This document shows positions 1-5,572 of a stretch of DNA of 7,902 bases, piece by piece. Origin of the DNA: Planctomycetaceae bacterium (lineage in GTDB: Bacteria; Planctomycetota; Planctomycetia; Pirellulales; Thermoguttaceae); assembly GCA_031287585.1 (NCBI GenBank), contig JAITST010000505.1, positions 1 through 7,902 on the forward strand, in the 5' to 3' direction. The notes beneath the pieces are model-generated. The model ran no database searches. It was not told the DNA's origin and worked only from the letters and a program-made list of their open reading frames with translations. The position numbers and the translations under genes are program-made. Numbering within the stretch: the first letter of the stretch is position 1; every line of letters begins with the position of its first letter.

Positions 1-1
1 A

Positions 2-1357
2 TGGGATTCTTTATTGATTGGTCTGGCAGGGGCGTTTGCGGTTTTGCCCGGTATTTCGTTTACCGGTTCTACAATTGTTGTCGGACTCGCACGCGGTTTG
101 AAACGTGAAGAGGCGGCGATTTTTTCGTTCTTGTTGGCGATTCCGGTTATTGCGTGCGGCGGGTTACTTGCGTTTTGTGAACTGGTTTACAAATATAAAA
201 ATATCAGTGACGCGGTTACGAATTTGTTGCCGCCGACTTTGCTTTTCGGTGTTGTCGTTAGTTTTATATCGGGGTCTATTGCGTTGGTTTGGCTTCTGCG
301 TTGGTTGCATCGAGGTGACTTGTACATATTCGCGGTTTGGGTTTTGCTGTTGTCGCCGCTGGCGTTTGGTTTGGCGTTCAATACGCCGCAGCCAAAAGGT
401 CGTGATTACATTGATGCTCCGATATGTGAACCCGATGAACACAAACATAATAACGACAATGTTGACCGCAGCAACGATAATGATGGTAATCCAGACGTGA
501 AGCATACTACAACAATTCCGGCTACTACATCGCCGCAAGTTGTGAACAAAGATAATGACACGGACAACGGCGAACTTACAAAGTTGAGTAATATGACAGA
601 TGAGGAACGCGCAGAGGCGATTCGTGAAGTTGAACGAATTATCGAAGCGGAACGTGTTGCACAAGCGGAGCAGGACGCACGCGAAATTGCCGCGCCGCCG
701 ATTGTTGATGATGAAACCAAATTGGTAAAACTTGACCCAACATCGCGGGTTTGGGTTGAGAAAGATGATGACGGTCGTAAGCGTGTTATTGTGCTTGGCG
801 TTGTTGTGTTGCGTGATAAGCCGATTGAGTTATTTGCGTGTCGGCGGCGGAGCAAGGAACACGAGTCGATTGTCGCGCTCAATGTTAAACCGAATCTGAT
901 TCACGCGGCGTTGTTGCTGACGGGCGCGAAACCGGGTAAGCCAGTTGAATTTATGCCGAAGTTTGTTCCGCCGAGCGGTGAGCAGATTGATGTGCGTGTA
1001 CGTTGGCTCGACAAGGATGGGAAACGGCAGGAATGTCCGGCGGCGGATTGGATTGCGATGGCAAACGAATTTGACGAGGTGAAACAGGATGACGGTAGTG
1101 TGAAGAAGGTTAAGCGAACGATGAATACGCATTGGGTTTTCACTGGCAGCACGACGTTTAAGGACGATGAAAATGTTACGCATTATGTTGCAGACGAGAC
1201 TGGTGAAATTATCGGGACATCAAATTTTGTCGGCTCGATTCTTGACGTACCGATTGAGAGCAGCGATCAAAATAGTACGTTAATGTTTGAAGCGAATACT
1301 GAACGTATTCCGTCATTAGGAACACCAGTGACGCTGGTATTGGAACCAGCGAGGTAG
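2..1357 (+). CDS. UppP-like (undecaprenyl-diphosphatase) C-terminal half fused to a YdjY-type domain; 5' partial
   Basis: The frame is open to the window's left edge, so the true start lies upstream; the TTG at 14 is inside the conserved UppP helix. Numbering from it, residues 2-122 match the C-terminal half of UppP/BacA: the motif-2 region PGISFTGST (12-20), then likely membrane helices near 32-57, 72-98 and 102-122. UppP dephosphorylates undecaprenyl diphosphate for peptidoglycan and polysaccharide lipid-carrier recycling. The family motif is PGxSRSxxT; here Arg is Phe and the next Ser is Thr, so ordinary phosphatase activity is doubtful. Residues 140-190 are an Asn/Asp-rich low-complexity linker and 195-226 a charged helix or coiled coil. 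Residues 245-445 resemble the planctomycete YdjY-type domain of unknown function (ELFAC 272-276, KEHESIV 281-287, PIESSD 413-418, GTPVTLVL 436-443). The UppP fold and YdjY resemblance are fairly sure; the role of the fusion is unknown. kdsB follows after 68 bp. Confidence 0.8.
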   Translation, partial: WDSLLIGLAGAFAVLPGISFTGSTIVVGLARGLKREEAAIFSFLLAIPVIACGGLLAFCELVYKYKNISDAVTNLLPPTLLFGVVVSFISGSIALVWLLRWLHRGDLYIFAVWVLLLSPLAFGLAFNTPQPKGRDYIDAPICEPDEHKHNNDNVDRSNDNDGNPDVKHTTTIPATTSPQVVNKDNDTDNGELTKLSNMTDEERAEAIREVERIIEAERVAQAEQDAREIAAPPIVDDETKLVKLDPTSRVWVEKDDDGRKRVIVLGVVVLRDKPIELFACRRRSKEHESIVALNVKPNLIHAALLLTGAKPGKPVEFMPKFVPPSGEQIDVRVRWLDKDGKRQECPAADWIAMANEFDEVKQDDGSVKKVKRTMNTHWVFTGSTTFKDDENVTHYVADETGEIIGTSNFVGSILDVPIESSDQNSTLMFEANTERIPSLGTPVTLVLEPAR

Positions 1358-1359
1358 CC

Positions 1360-1389
1360 GTACTCGTTGGCTGAAGCCGACGTTAGTAC
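1360..1389 (+). other. Stem-loop between the uppP-ydjY fusion and kdsB
   Basis: GTACT (1360-1364) pairs with AGTAC (1385-1389), and CGTTGGC (1365-1371) pairs with GCCGACG (1376-1382) with one G-U pair, around a TGAA loop and a 2-nt bulge. It starts just after the stop codon of the fusion gene. The first T run (TTTTT in aaaattttta) comes only about 17 bases later, so it may be an imperfect terminator, an mRNA 3'-end stabiliser, or chance. Confidence 0.3.
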
Positions 1390-1425
1390 ATCGAATATGC
1401 AATAAAATTTTTACTACATTCGACA

Positions 1426-2178
1426 ATGAGAAGTGTAATCATTATTCCTGCCCGTTATGCGTCAACGCGATTACCGCGTAAACTTTTGTTGAACGAGACC
1501 GGTAAGCCGCTTATTCAACATACTTACGAAGCGGCACAAAAGGCGGCGTTGCCGGAATCGGTTTGTGTTGCGTGTGATTGTGTTGAAATACGCGATGTTG
1601 TCACGGGATTCGGCGGGCGCGCGGTGTTGACCGATCCTAACGCTCAAAGCGGTACAGACCGTATTGCCGAAGTCGCCGCTACGCTTGATGGTGTCGATTT
1701 CGTTGTAAATGTTCAGGGAGATGAGCCGGAGTTAAAAGGCGAAACTATCGACCGCGCCGTGCGTTTGCTTGAGCGTCACCCGAACGCTGTTATGGCAACG
1801 CTCGCAACACCAATTCGTGACAAGCAGCAACTTGAAGACAGGTCTTGTGTGAAGGTTGTGTTTGACGGGAGTAACAGGGCGTTGTATTTTAGCCGCAGCG
1901 TGATTCCGTGTCCGCGTCAGTGGAACGATGAATTGCTCGACGCGAATCCGTCCTTGTTTTATCAGCATATCGGGCTATATGTTTACAGACGCGATTTTCT
2001 GTTACAATTAAGCGGGTACCCGCAGTCGCCGAAGGAAAAAGCCGAGTGCCTCGAACAGTTACGGGTGTTGGACAACGGGCAAACGATAATGGTCGAGGTG
2101 GTTGATGAGCCGACAATCGGTATCGACACGCCGGAAGATTATCGGCGGTTCGTGACGAGGTATAAAGCGTCCGTTTGA
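1426..2178 (+). CDS. kdsB: 3-deoxy-manno-octulosonate cytidylyltransferase (CMP-Kdo synthetase)
   Basis: KdsB activates Kdo: CTP + Kdo gives CMP-Kdo + PPi, in the cytoplasm, for transfer to lipid A in LPS inner-core synthesis. The 250 aa match the usual length (about 248 in E. coli). The nucleotide-binding loop IIPARYASTRLPRKLL is at 6-21, SGTDRI at 75-80, and VQGDEPE at 96-102, where Asp99 corresponds to a metal-binding Asp of the family. YFSRSVIPCPR is at 154-164, the HIGLYVYR substrate region at 181-188, ECLEQLR at 207-213, and GIDTPED at 232-238 with the second metal Asp at 234. All key residues are present. The ATG at 1426 puts the loop at the normal distance from the N-terminus; no Shine-Dalgarno is seen (upstream bases attcgaca). 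It implies a Gram-negative-type outer membrane with Kdo. It may be co-transcribed with the fusion gene before it. Confidence 0.96.
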   Translation: MRSVIIIPARYASTRLPRKLLLNETGKPLIQHTYEAAQKAALPESVCVACDCVEIRDVVTGFGGRAVLTDPNAQSGTDRIAEVAATLDGVDFVVNVQGDEPELKGETIDRAVRLLERHPNAVMATLATPIRDKQQLEDRSCVKVVFDGSNRALYFSRSVIPCPRQWNDELLDANPSLFYQHIGLYVYRRDFLLQLSGYPQSPKEKAECLEQLRVLDNGQTIMVEVVDEPTIGIDTPEDYRRFVTRYKASV

Positions 2179-2221
2179 TGATTGGAAACGGAATGCCAGC
2201 AACGCCGGACATTGGCAATAC

Positions 2222-2249
2222 TTGATAATAACCGTACCGTTGGTACAAT
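2222..2249 (+). promoter_or_regulatory. Sigma-70-like promoter before the UDP-sugar dehydrogenase
   Basis: TTGATA (2222-2227) and TACAAT (2244-2249) are separated by 16 bp, each one mismatch from the E. coli consensus. A second TACAAT lies at 2252-2257. A small palindrome, GTACC-gtt-GGTAC (2234-2246), overlaps the -10 and could be an operator. It would give a 5' leader of about 60 nt. The 136-bp gap after kdsB is the largest among the left five genes, which fits a new transcription start. Consensus matching alone is the basis. Confidence 0.45.
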
Positions 2250-2314
2250 GCTACAATACGTTTGCGTTATGTTATGCAAAATTTTGTTTTTTTCACCGCT
2301 ACAACTAAAACTTT

Positions 2315-3646
2315 ATGACTACAACAAAAGAAACGTTACTCAAAAAACTTAACGACCGTACCGCCAAAGTTGGCGTGATGGGATTAGGTTATGTCGGCTT
2401 GCCGCTTATTCAGGCGTACATTCGTGCTGGTTTTACCGCAATCGGGTACGACGTTGACGCGAAAAAAGTTGACTCACTGAACGCTGGCAGCAGTTACATC
2501 GAACATATTCCGTCACAATGGATTTCCGACTGGGTCAAGTCCGGCAAGTTTTCAGCGACCTCCGATATGAACCGTTTGTCCGATGCGGACGCGATACTGA
2601 TTTGCGTACCAACACCGCTCAACGAAAGCCGTGACCCTGATTTGTACTATGTTGAAGAGTCTGTTAAACTGATTGCGAAAACGTTACGCAAAGGTCAGTT
2701 GGTTGTTCTCGAAAGCACAACATATCCCGGAACAACACGCGACGTGATGTTACCGATTCTTGATAAAGCGGGACTGACAGTCGGCGAAGATTACTTTCTC
2801 GCGTACAGTCCCGAACGCGAAGACCCGGGCAATGCCGATTATTCGTCAGCCGGTATTCCGAAACTCGTTGGCGGTTACGACGCGGCGAGTGCGGAGGTCG
2901 CGGTTGCGTTGTACGAGAAAGCGATAGTGAAAATCATACCGGTCAGTTCGTGTGAAGTCGCGGAAGCGGCGAAGGTTGTTGAAAACACGTATCGCTCGGT
3001 CAATATAGCAATGGTGAACGAACTGAAAATCATTTTCGACAAAATGGGAATCGACGTTTGGGAAGTCATCAACGCCGCGAAAACAAAACCGTTCGGTTTC
3101 CAAGCGTTCTTTCCGGGACCGGGACTCGGCGGACATTGTATTCCCATTGACCCGTTCTATTTAAGTTGGGTCGCGAGAAAATACAGTCTTCAAACACGGT
3201 TCATTGAGTTAGCGGGCGAGATAAATATCGGTATGCCGAAGTGGGTTGTGCAAAAAGTTCTCTTCGCACTCAATAAACAGAAGAAAGCACTCAACGGTTC
3301 ACGGATATTGATTTTGGGGCTGGCGTACAAACCAGATGTTGACGACTGTCGCGAATCGCCGTCGTTTGTGCTGTGGGAGCAATTGGAAAGTTACGGTGCT
3401 AAAGTAGATTATCACGACCCGCATTGTCCGTCAGCACCAAAGATGCGTGAACATCCGCAGTTTGCGGGAATAAAAAGTGTAGCGATTTCGCCGGAAGTAA
3501 TCAAACAATATGATTGCGTTCTGATAGCAACCGACCACAAGAAGGTTGACTACAAAATGGTGGTAGAAAACGCAAAGATAATTGTCGATAGCCGCAACGC
3601 GATTGAAAAGTTTTTCGGCGCGTCAGACAAGGTTGTGAAAGCATAG
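2315..3646 (+). CDS. Nucleotide-sugar 6-dehydrogenase, UDP-GlcNAc dehydrogenase class (WbpA/WecC-like)
   Basis: This cytoplasmic enzyme oxidises C6 of a UDP-sugar to the uronic acid with two NAD+, feeding surface polysaccharide synthesis. The order is the UDPGDH/MDH three-domain layout: N-terminal Rossmann domain with GLGYVG (23-28) and the acidic YDVD at 45-48; VPTPL at 98-102; ESTTYPGT at 133-140; the YSPERED block at 164-170; the central dimer domain with EAAKVVENTYR (217-227; Lys220 and Asn224 in catalytic positions); and GPGLGGHCIPIDP (268-280) with catalytic Cys275. The C-terminal UDP-binding domain has GLAYKPDVDDCRESPS (335-350). The 443 aa are typical. The longer VPTP/YSPERED style resembles UDP-GlcNAc or UDP-GalNAc dehydrogenases (WbpA, TviB) rather than UDP-glucose dehydrogenase, but substrate cannot be fixed from sequence. 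No Shine-Dalgarno is seen (upstream aaaacttt). ruvX follows after 30 bp. Confidence 0.92.
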   Translation: MTTTKETLLKKLNDRTAKVGVMGLGYVGLPLIQAYIRAGFTAIGYDVDAKKVDSLNAGSSYIEHIPSQWISDWVKSGKFSATSDMNRLSDADAILICVPTPLNESRDPDLYYVEESVKLIAKTLRKGQLVVLESTTYPGTTRDVMLPILDKAGLTVGEDYFLAYSPEREDPGNADYSSAGIPKLVGGYDAASAEVAVALYEKAIVKIIPVSSCEVAEAAKVVENTYRSVNIAMVNELKIIFDKMGIDVWEVINAAKTKPFGFQAFFPGPGLGGHCIPIDPFYLSWVARKYSLQTRFIELAGEINIGMPKWVVQKVLFALNKQKKALNGSRILILGLAYKPDVDDCRESPSFVLWEQLESYGAKVDYHDPHCPSAPKMREHPQFAGIKSVAISPEVIKQYDCVLIATDHKKVDYKMVVENAKIIVDSRNAIEKFFGASDKVVKA

Positions 3647-3676
3647 ATTCACATTGTTTTTACACATAGTAACACA

Positions 3677-4099
3677 ATGAATGACATTCTTCCTACAACA
3701 GGCAGATTAGCCGGTATAGACTACGGCACAGTACGAATCGGAATCGCGATAACCGATCCTGACCGTATTCTTGCAAGTCCGTATGAAACATACCGCCGCC
3801 GAAACGTCGATGCTGACGCGAAATACTTCAAGAAGTTTGCGGTAGAGGAAAACGTAGTCGGGTTTGTTGTAGGTTTGCCGTTACACCTTGATGGTCGTGT
3901 GAGTGAAAAAGCGAAGGAAGCGTTGGAGTTCGGTGAGTGGTTGCGTAAAGAAACAGGACTTCCGGCGGCGTTTCGTGATGAACGTTACACGTCGGTAGAA
4001 GCGGGCGAGTTGTTGCGTGGCTTAACAAACAAGGGTAAACGCAAACGCTGTGACCAGGTATCAGCGCACCTAATTCTAACGGCATACTTGGAACAATAA
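3677..4099 (+). CDS. ruvX: RuvX/YqgF family RNase H-fold nuclease (putative pre-16S rRNA nuclease)
   Basis: YqgF/RuvX proteins have an RNase H-like fold; in E. coli the protein is implicated in maturing the 5' end of 16S rRNA, and it was earlier proposed to be a Holliday junction resolvase. At 140 aa it is normal length (138 in E. coli). GIDYGTVRIGIA at 13-24 gives the first catalytic Asp (15). VVGLPLHLDGR is at 64-74. DERYTS at 101-106 supplies the acidic residue Glu102. Asp126 in the C-terminal helix (CDQVSAHLILTAYLEQ) is the third acidic position. The family usually has a G/N-rich NGS at the VGLP(L) loop; here it is HLDGR, a mild variation. The ATG at 3677 places the catalytic Asp at the usual distance. 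No Shine-Dalgarno is present (upstream gtaacaca). It lies 30 bp after the dehydrogenase and 27 bp before trpF, so co-transcription is likely. Confidence 0.93.
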   Translation: MNDILPTTGRLAGIDYGTVRIGIAITDPDRILASPYETYRRRNVDADAKYFKKFAVEENVVGFVVGLPLHLDGRVSEKAKEALEFGEWLRKETGLPAAFRDERYTSVEAGELLRGLTNKGKRKRCDQVSAHLILTAYLEQ

Positions 4100-4126
4100 C
4101 CAATAAACTTTAACTATCACAAAAAA

Positions 4127-4723
4127 ATGCTAGTCAAGATTTGCGGCATAACAACTCCCGACGCGGCGCGTTGTTGTCTGGACGCTGGAGCGGATATGAT
4201 TGGCTTTGTATATTATCCGTCAAGTCCGCGTCACATTGCCGCACCGTTAATCAGCAAAATACTGGATTCAGTAGAACAGTACAGGAAAAGCGGGAGAAAA
4301 ACGGTGCTGGTAATAGTGGATAAAATCCCTGACCAAGTTGACCCGCGAATCGACTATGTTCAATTGCACGGTGATTATAAACCGAACGTTTCCCAACAAA
4401 CAATAACAGTAATAAAAGACCAGCAAACAATCCAAAATCCGAATCCAGCAACAGACCCAAACAAACTATATTTACTAGAAATATCCAAAGGTGCGTTGCC
4501 GGGCGGTAACGGCAAAAAGTGGGATTGGTCGATAGCGAAACAATTCTGTAAAAAATATAAAACAATTCTGGCAGGCGGCATAACATCGGAAAACGTACAG
4601 ACAGCAATAGTCCAAGCCAATCCATACGGTATAGATGTATCGTCGGGAGTAGAAAAATCGCCGGGCATAAAAGACGGCAAGAAAGTTGAACAACTGATAA
4701 AACAAGTGAGAATGTTGTACTGA
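4127..4723 (+). CDS. trpF: Phosphoribosylanthranilate isomerase
   Basis: TrpF performs the Amadori isomerisation of N-(5'-phosphoribosyl)anthranilate to CdRP in tryptophan synthesis, a cytoplasmic (beta/alpha)8-barrel reaction. VKICGIT at 3-9 carries the catalytic general base Cys6. GADMIGFVYYPSSPR at 21-35, VQLHGD at 78-83, PGGNGKKWDW at 125-134, ILAGGIT at 147-153 and GIDVSSGVE at 168-176 (phosphate binding) complete the barrel. The 198 aa are typical of a free-standing enzyme. The general acid is normally Asp in an LLD-type strand before the GGxG loop; here the strand reads LYLLEISKG, giving Glu118. The middle of the gene is strikingly rich in A and C on this strand, unlike the G/T-rich genes at the left. 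It is not next to other trp genes, common in bacteria with scattered trp loci. No Shine-Dalgarno is seen (upstream acaaaaaa). Confidence 0.95.
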   Translation: MLVKICGITTPDAARCCLDAGADMIGFVYYPSSPRHIAAPLISKILDSVEQYRKSGRKTVLVIVDKIPDQVDPRIDYVQLHGDYKPNVSQQTITVIKDQQTIQNPNPATDPNKLYLLEISKGALPGGNGKKWDWSIAKQFCKKYKTILAGGITSENVQTAIVQANPYGIDVSSGVEKSPGIKDGKKVEQLIKQVRMLY

Positions 4724-5045
4724 ACACGATTGAAATTGTTCCCAGCCGCGATGTTGTGACTGGTTTAGTTTTAGTTTCCGAATAAGTCTGATATTAAAAG
4801 TGTCAAGTGTTGTAGATAAGCAGTTGTACGGAAGCAGTTTTTGAACTGATAAAATCGTGAGATTCGCAATTATCAGCAGCAACCGCCATATATTCTTAAG
4901 ATGTTGTAATTTAATATTTGTGTAATTGGTCGTTCTTGTATTAGAATGTTAGTGGTTTTCGTTCCCTTATTGTTCCATAACTATTTCATTGTAACGATTA
5001 TGTACTTCAACACTACCACAAATTCGTCAGGAAGAAAGTTTTACA

Positions 5046-5213
5046 GTGACATCAGCAAAACCGAAGACCAAGCGAGATTCGGAGATAGAATTTATGCGTG
5101 AGGAACTTGGGCAGTAATATAAGCCGCTATTTGACGTTGAAAAAGTTAGGAAGAGTGAATTAGGGCGGAGATACTCTGTTTTGACGGCACAAATCTGCCG
5201 TCAAAACGGATAA
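5046..5213 (+). pseudogene. Possible decayed or interrupted small gene, unrecognised
   Basis: One frame is open from 4995 to a TAA at 5115-5117, then stays open in the same frame to TAA at 5211-5213. A GTG at 5046 is preceded by an AGGA-type Shine-Dalgarno (AGGAAGAAAG from 5029), giving a 23-aa first part (VTSAKPKTKRDSEIEF…EELGQ). The continuation reads YKPLFDVEKVRKSELG then RRYSVLTAQICRQNG. The charged, soluble composition looks protein-like and the two parts read as one peptide if the stop was once CAA (one C-to-T change). Against this: 31 open codons can occur by chance, and the hairpin at 5175-5210 lies inside the second part. It may instead be a real 23-residue gene with a terminator, or non-coding. 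No family recognised. Confidence 0.25.
5175..5210. repeat. Inverted repeat / stem-loop with perfect 12-bp arms
   Basis: GTTTTGACGGCA (5178-5189) is the exact reverse complement of TGCCGTCAAAAC (5196-5207), with a 6-base loop CAAATC. In RNA the stem extends outward to 5175 and 5210 through a U-G and two normal pairs, to 15 pairs. No T run follows directly on either strand, so it is not a classical rho-independent terminator. It could be a terminator of another type, a small-RNA or mRNA 3' structure, a protein-binding palindrome, or one copy of a dispersed palindromic repeat. The structure is certain; the role is not. Confidence 0.7.
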
Positions 5214-5265
5214 AAATAAAATACCTGCAACCGAAATGCTTAAAAAAATTCATCCCCCTATTGCG

Positions 5266-5277
5266 TTTTTTTTTTTT
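5266..5277. repeat. Homopolymer tract T12
   Basis: Twelve consecutive T follow ttgcg, about 300 bp before dnaK. A7 lies just upstream at 5242-5248. Such tracts are rigid or bent and prone to length slippage; here it could act on dnaK expression or simply reflect a relaxed AT-rich spacer. Confidence 0.9.
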
Positions 5278-5316
5278 GATAGAATTCGATGTTATTAGAG
5301 GTGCCCATTAGTAGTC

Positions 5317-5334
5317 TCGCGGTAATATCGCGGT
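5317..5334. promoter_or_regulatory. Paired TCGCGGT direct repeats, possible regulator site upstream of dnaK
   Basis: TCGCGGT occurs at 5317-5323 and again at 5328-5334, with starts 11 bp apart, close to one turn of the DNA helix, so both copies would face the same side. The GC-rich repeats stand out in an AT-rich spacer about 240 bp before the dnaK start. Tandem binding of a regulator is a guess from spacing alone; no known consensus was recognised. Confidence 0.25.
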
Positions 5335-5557
5335 CGAAAGTTGTTCCTGATCGTTACAAGTATATGTGATTTTGTGGTTACGACTACAGTTTCTCACACT
5401 GTCATATTGGCAGTTTTGTAAAACTTCTGTTTCTTATTATAGATTTGTAAACCTTTTTACCGCAACTACTTACAATCAATTTCCTTGTATTGGCATTACA
5501 ATTGCTACTTTCGTTGGTAAAAGCGTTCCGTTATGGTTCGTTAAACACATAAGAAAT

Positions 5558-5561
5558 GGAG
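5558..5561 (+). promoter_or_regulatory. Shine-Dalgarno that fixes the dnaK start
   Basis: GGAG lies 11 bases before the ATG at 5573. It decides against the in-frame ATG at 5366, whose 69 extra codons do not resemble any DnaK N-terminus. It is also the only good Shine-Dalgarno before a confident gene in this window. Confidence 0.75.
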
Positions 5562-5572
5562 ATATACTTACT

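Larger units (their letters stand above)
4724..5572. other. Long AT-rich spacer between trpF and dnaK
   Basis: No convincing complete gene is seen here. From left to right: an AAGCAGTT direct repeat (4818-4825 and 4832-4839); a weak structured stretch, CTGATAA (4846-4852) pairing with TTATCAG (4870-4876) and enclosing AATC-gtga-GATT; a possible decayed small coding region (4995-5213); a strong inverted repeat (5175-5210); a T12 tract (5266-5277); paired TCGCGGT repeats (5317-5334); and the dnaK leader. No -35/-10 pair upstream of dnaK is clean. TTGTAA (5416-5421) with TATAGA (5438-5443) at 16 bp is a weak option. No CIRCE heat-shock operator (TTAGCACTC and its complement) was found by eye. 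Reading on from 5366 into dnaK stays open, but it does not look like protein. Confidence 0.7.

Noticed and set aside
4724..4790. A possible terminator right after trpF (CCAG…CTGG followed by T-rich bases).
   Set aside because: The stem is only 4 bp with a large loop; too weak to call.
4818..4876. Short repeats and a 7-bp stem (CTGATAA/TTATCAG) that might be a small structured RNA.
   Set aside because: The stem is short and AT-rich with a bulge; in such a spacer it can arise by chance. Noted only in the spacer description.
5146..5253. A - strand frame of 35 codons (MNFFKHFGCRYFIF…).
   Set aside because: It has G5 directly abutting its ATG with no spacer, overlaps the inverted repeat, and has a composition typical of AT-rich non-coding DNA.
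5366..5572. In-frame upstream extension of dnaK (69 codons from an ATG at 5366).
   Set aside because: No DnaK has such an N-terminus. The canonical start at 5573 has a good Shine-Dalgarno, and the extension looks like translated AT-rich spacer.
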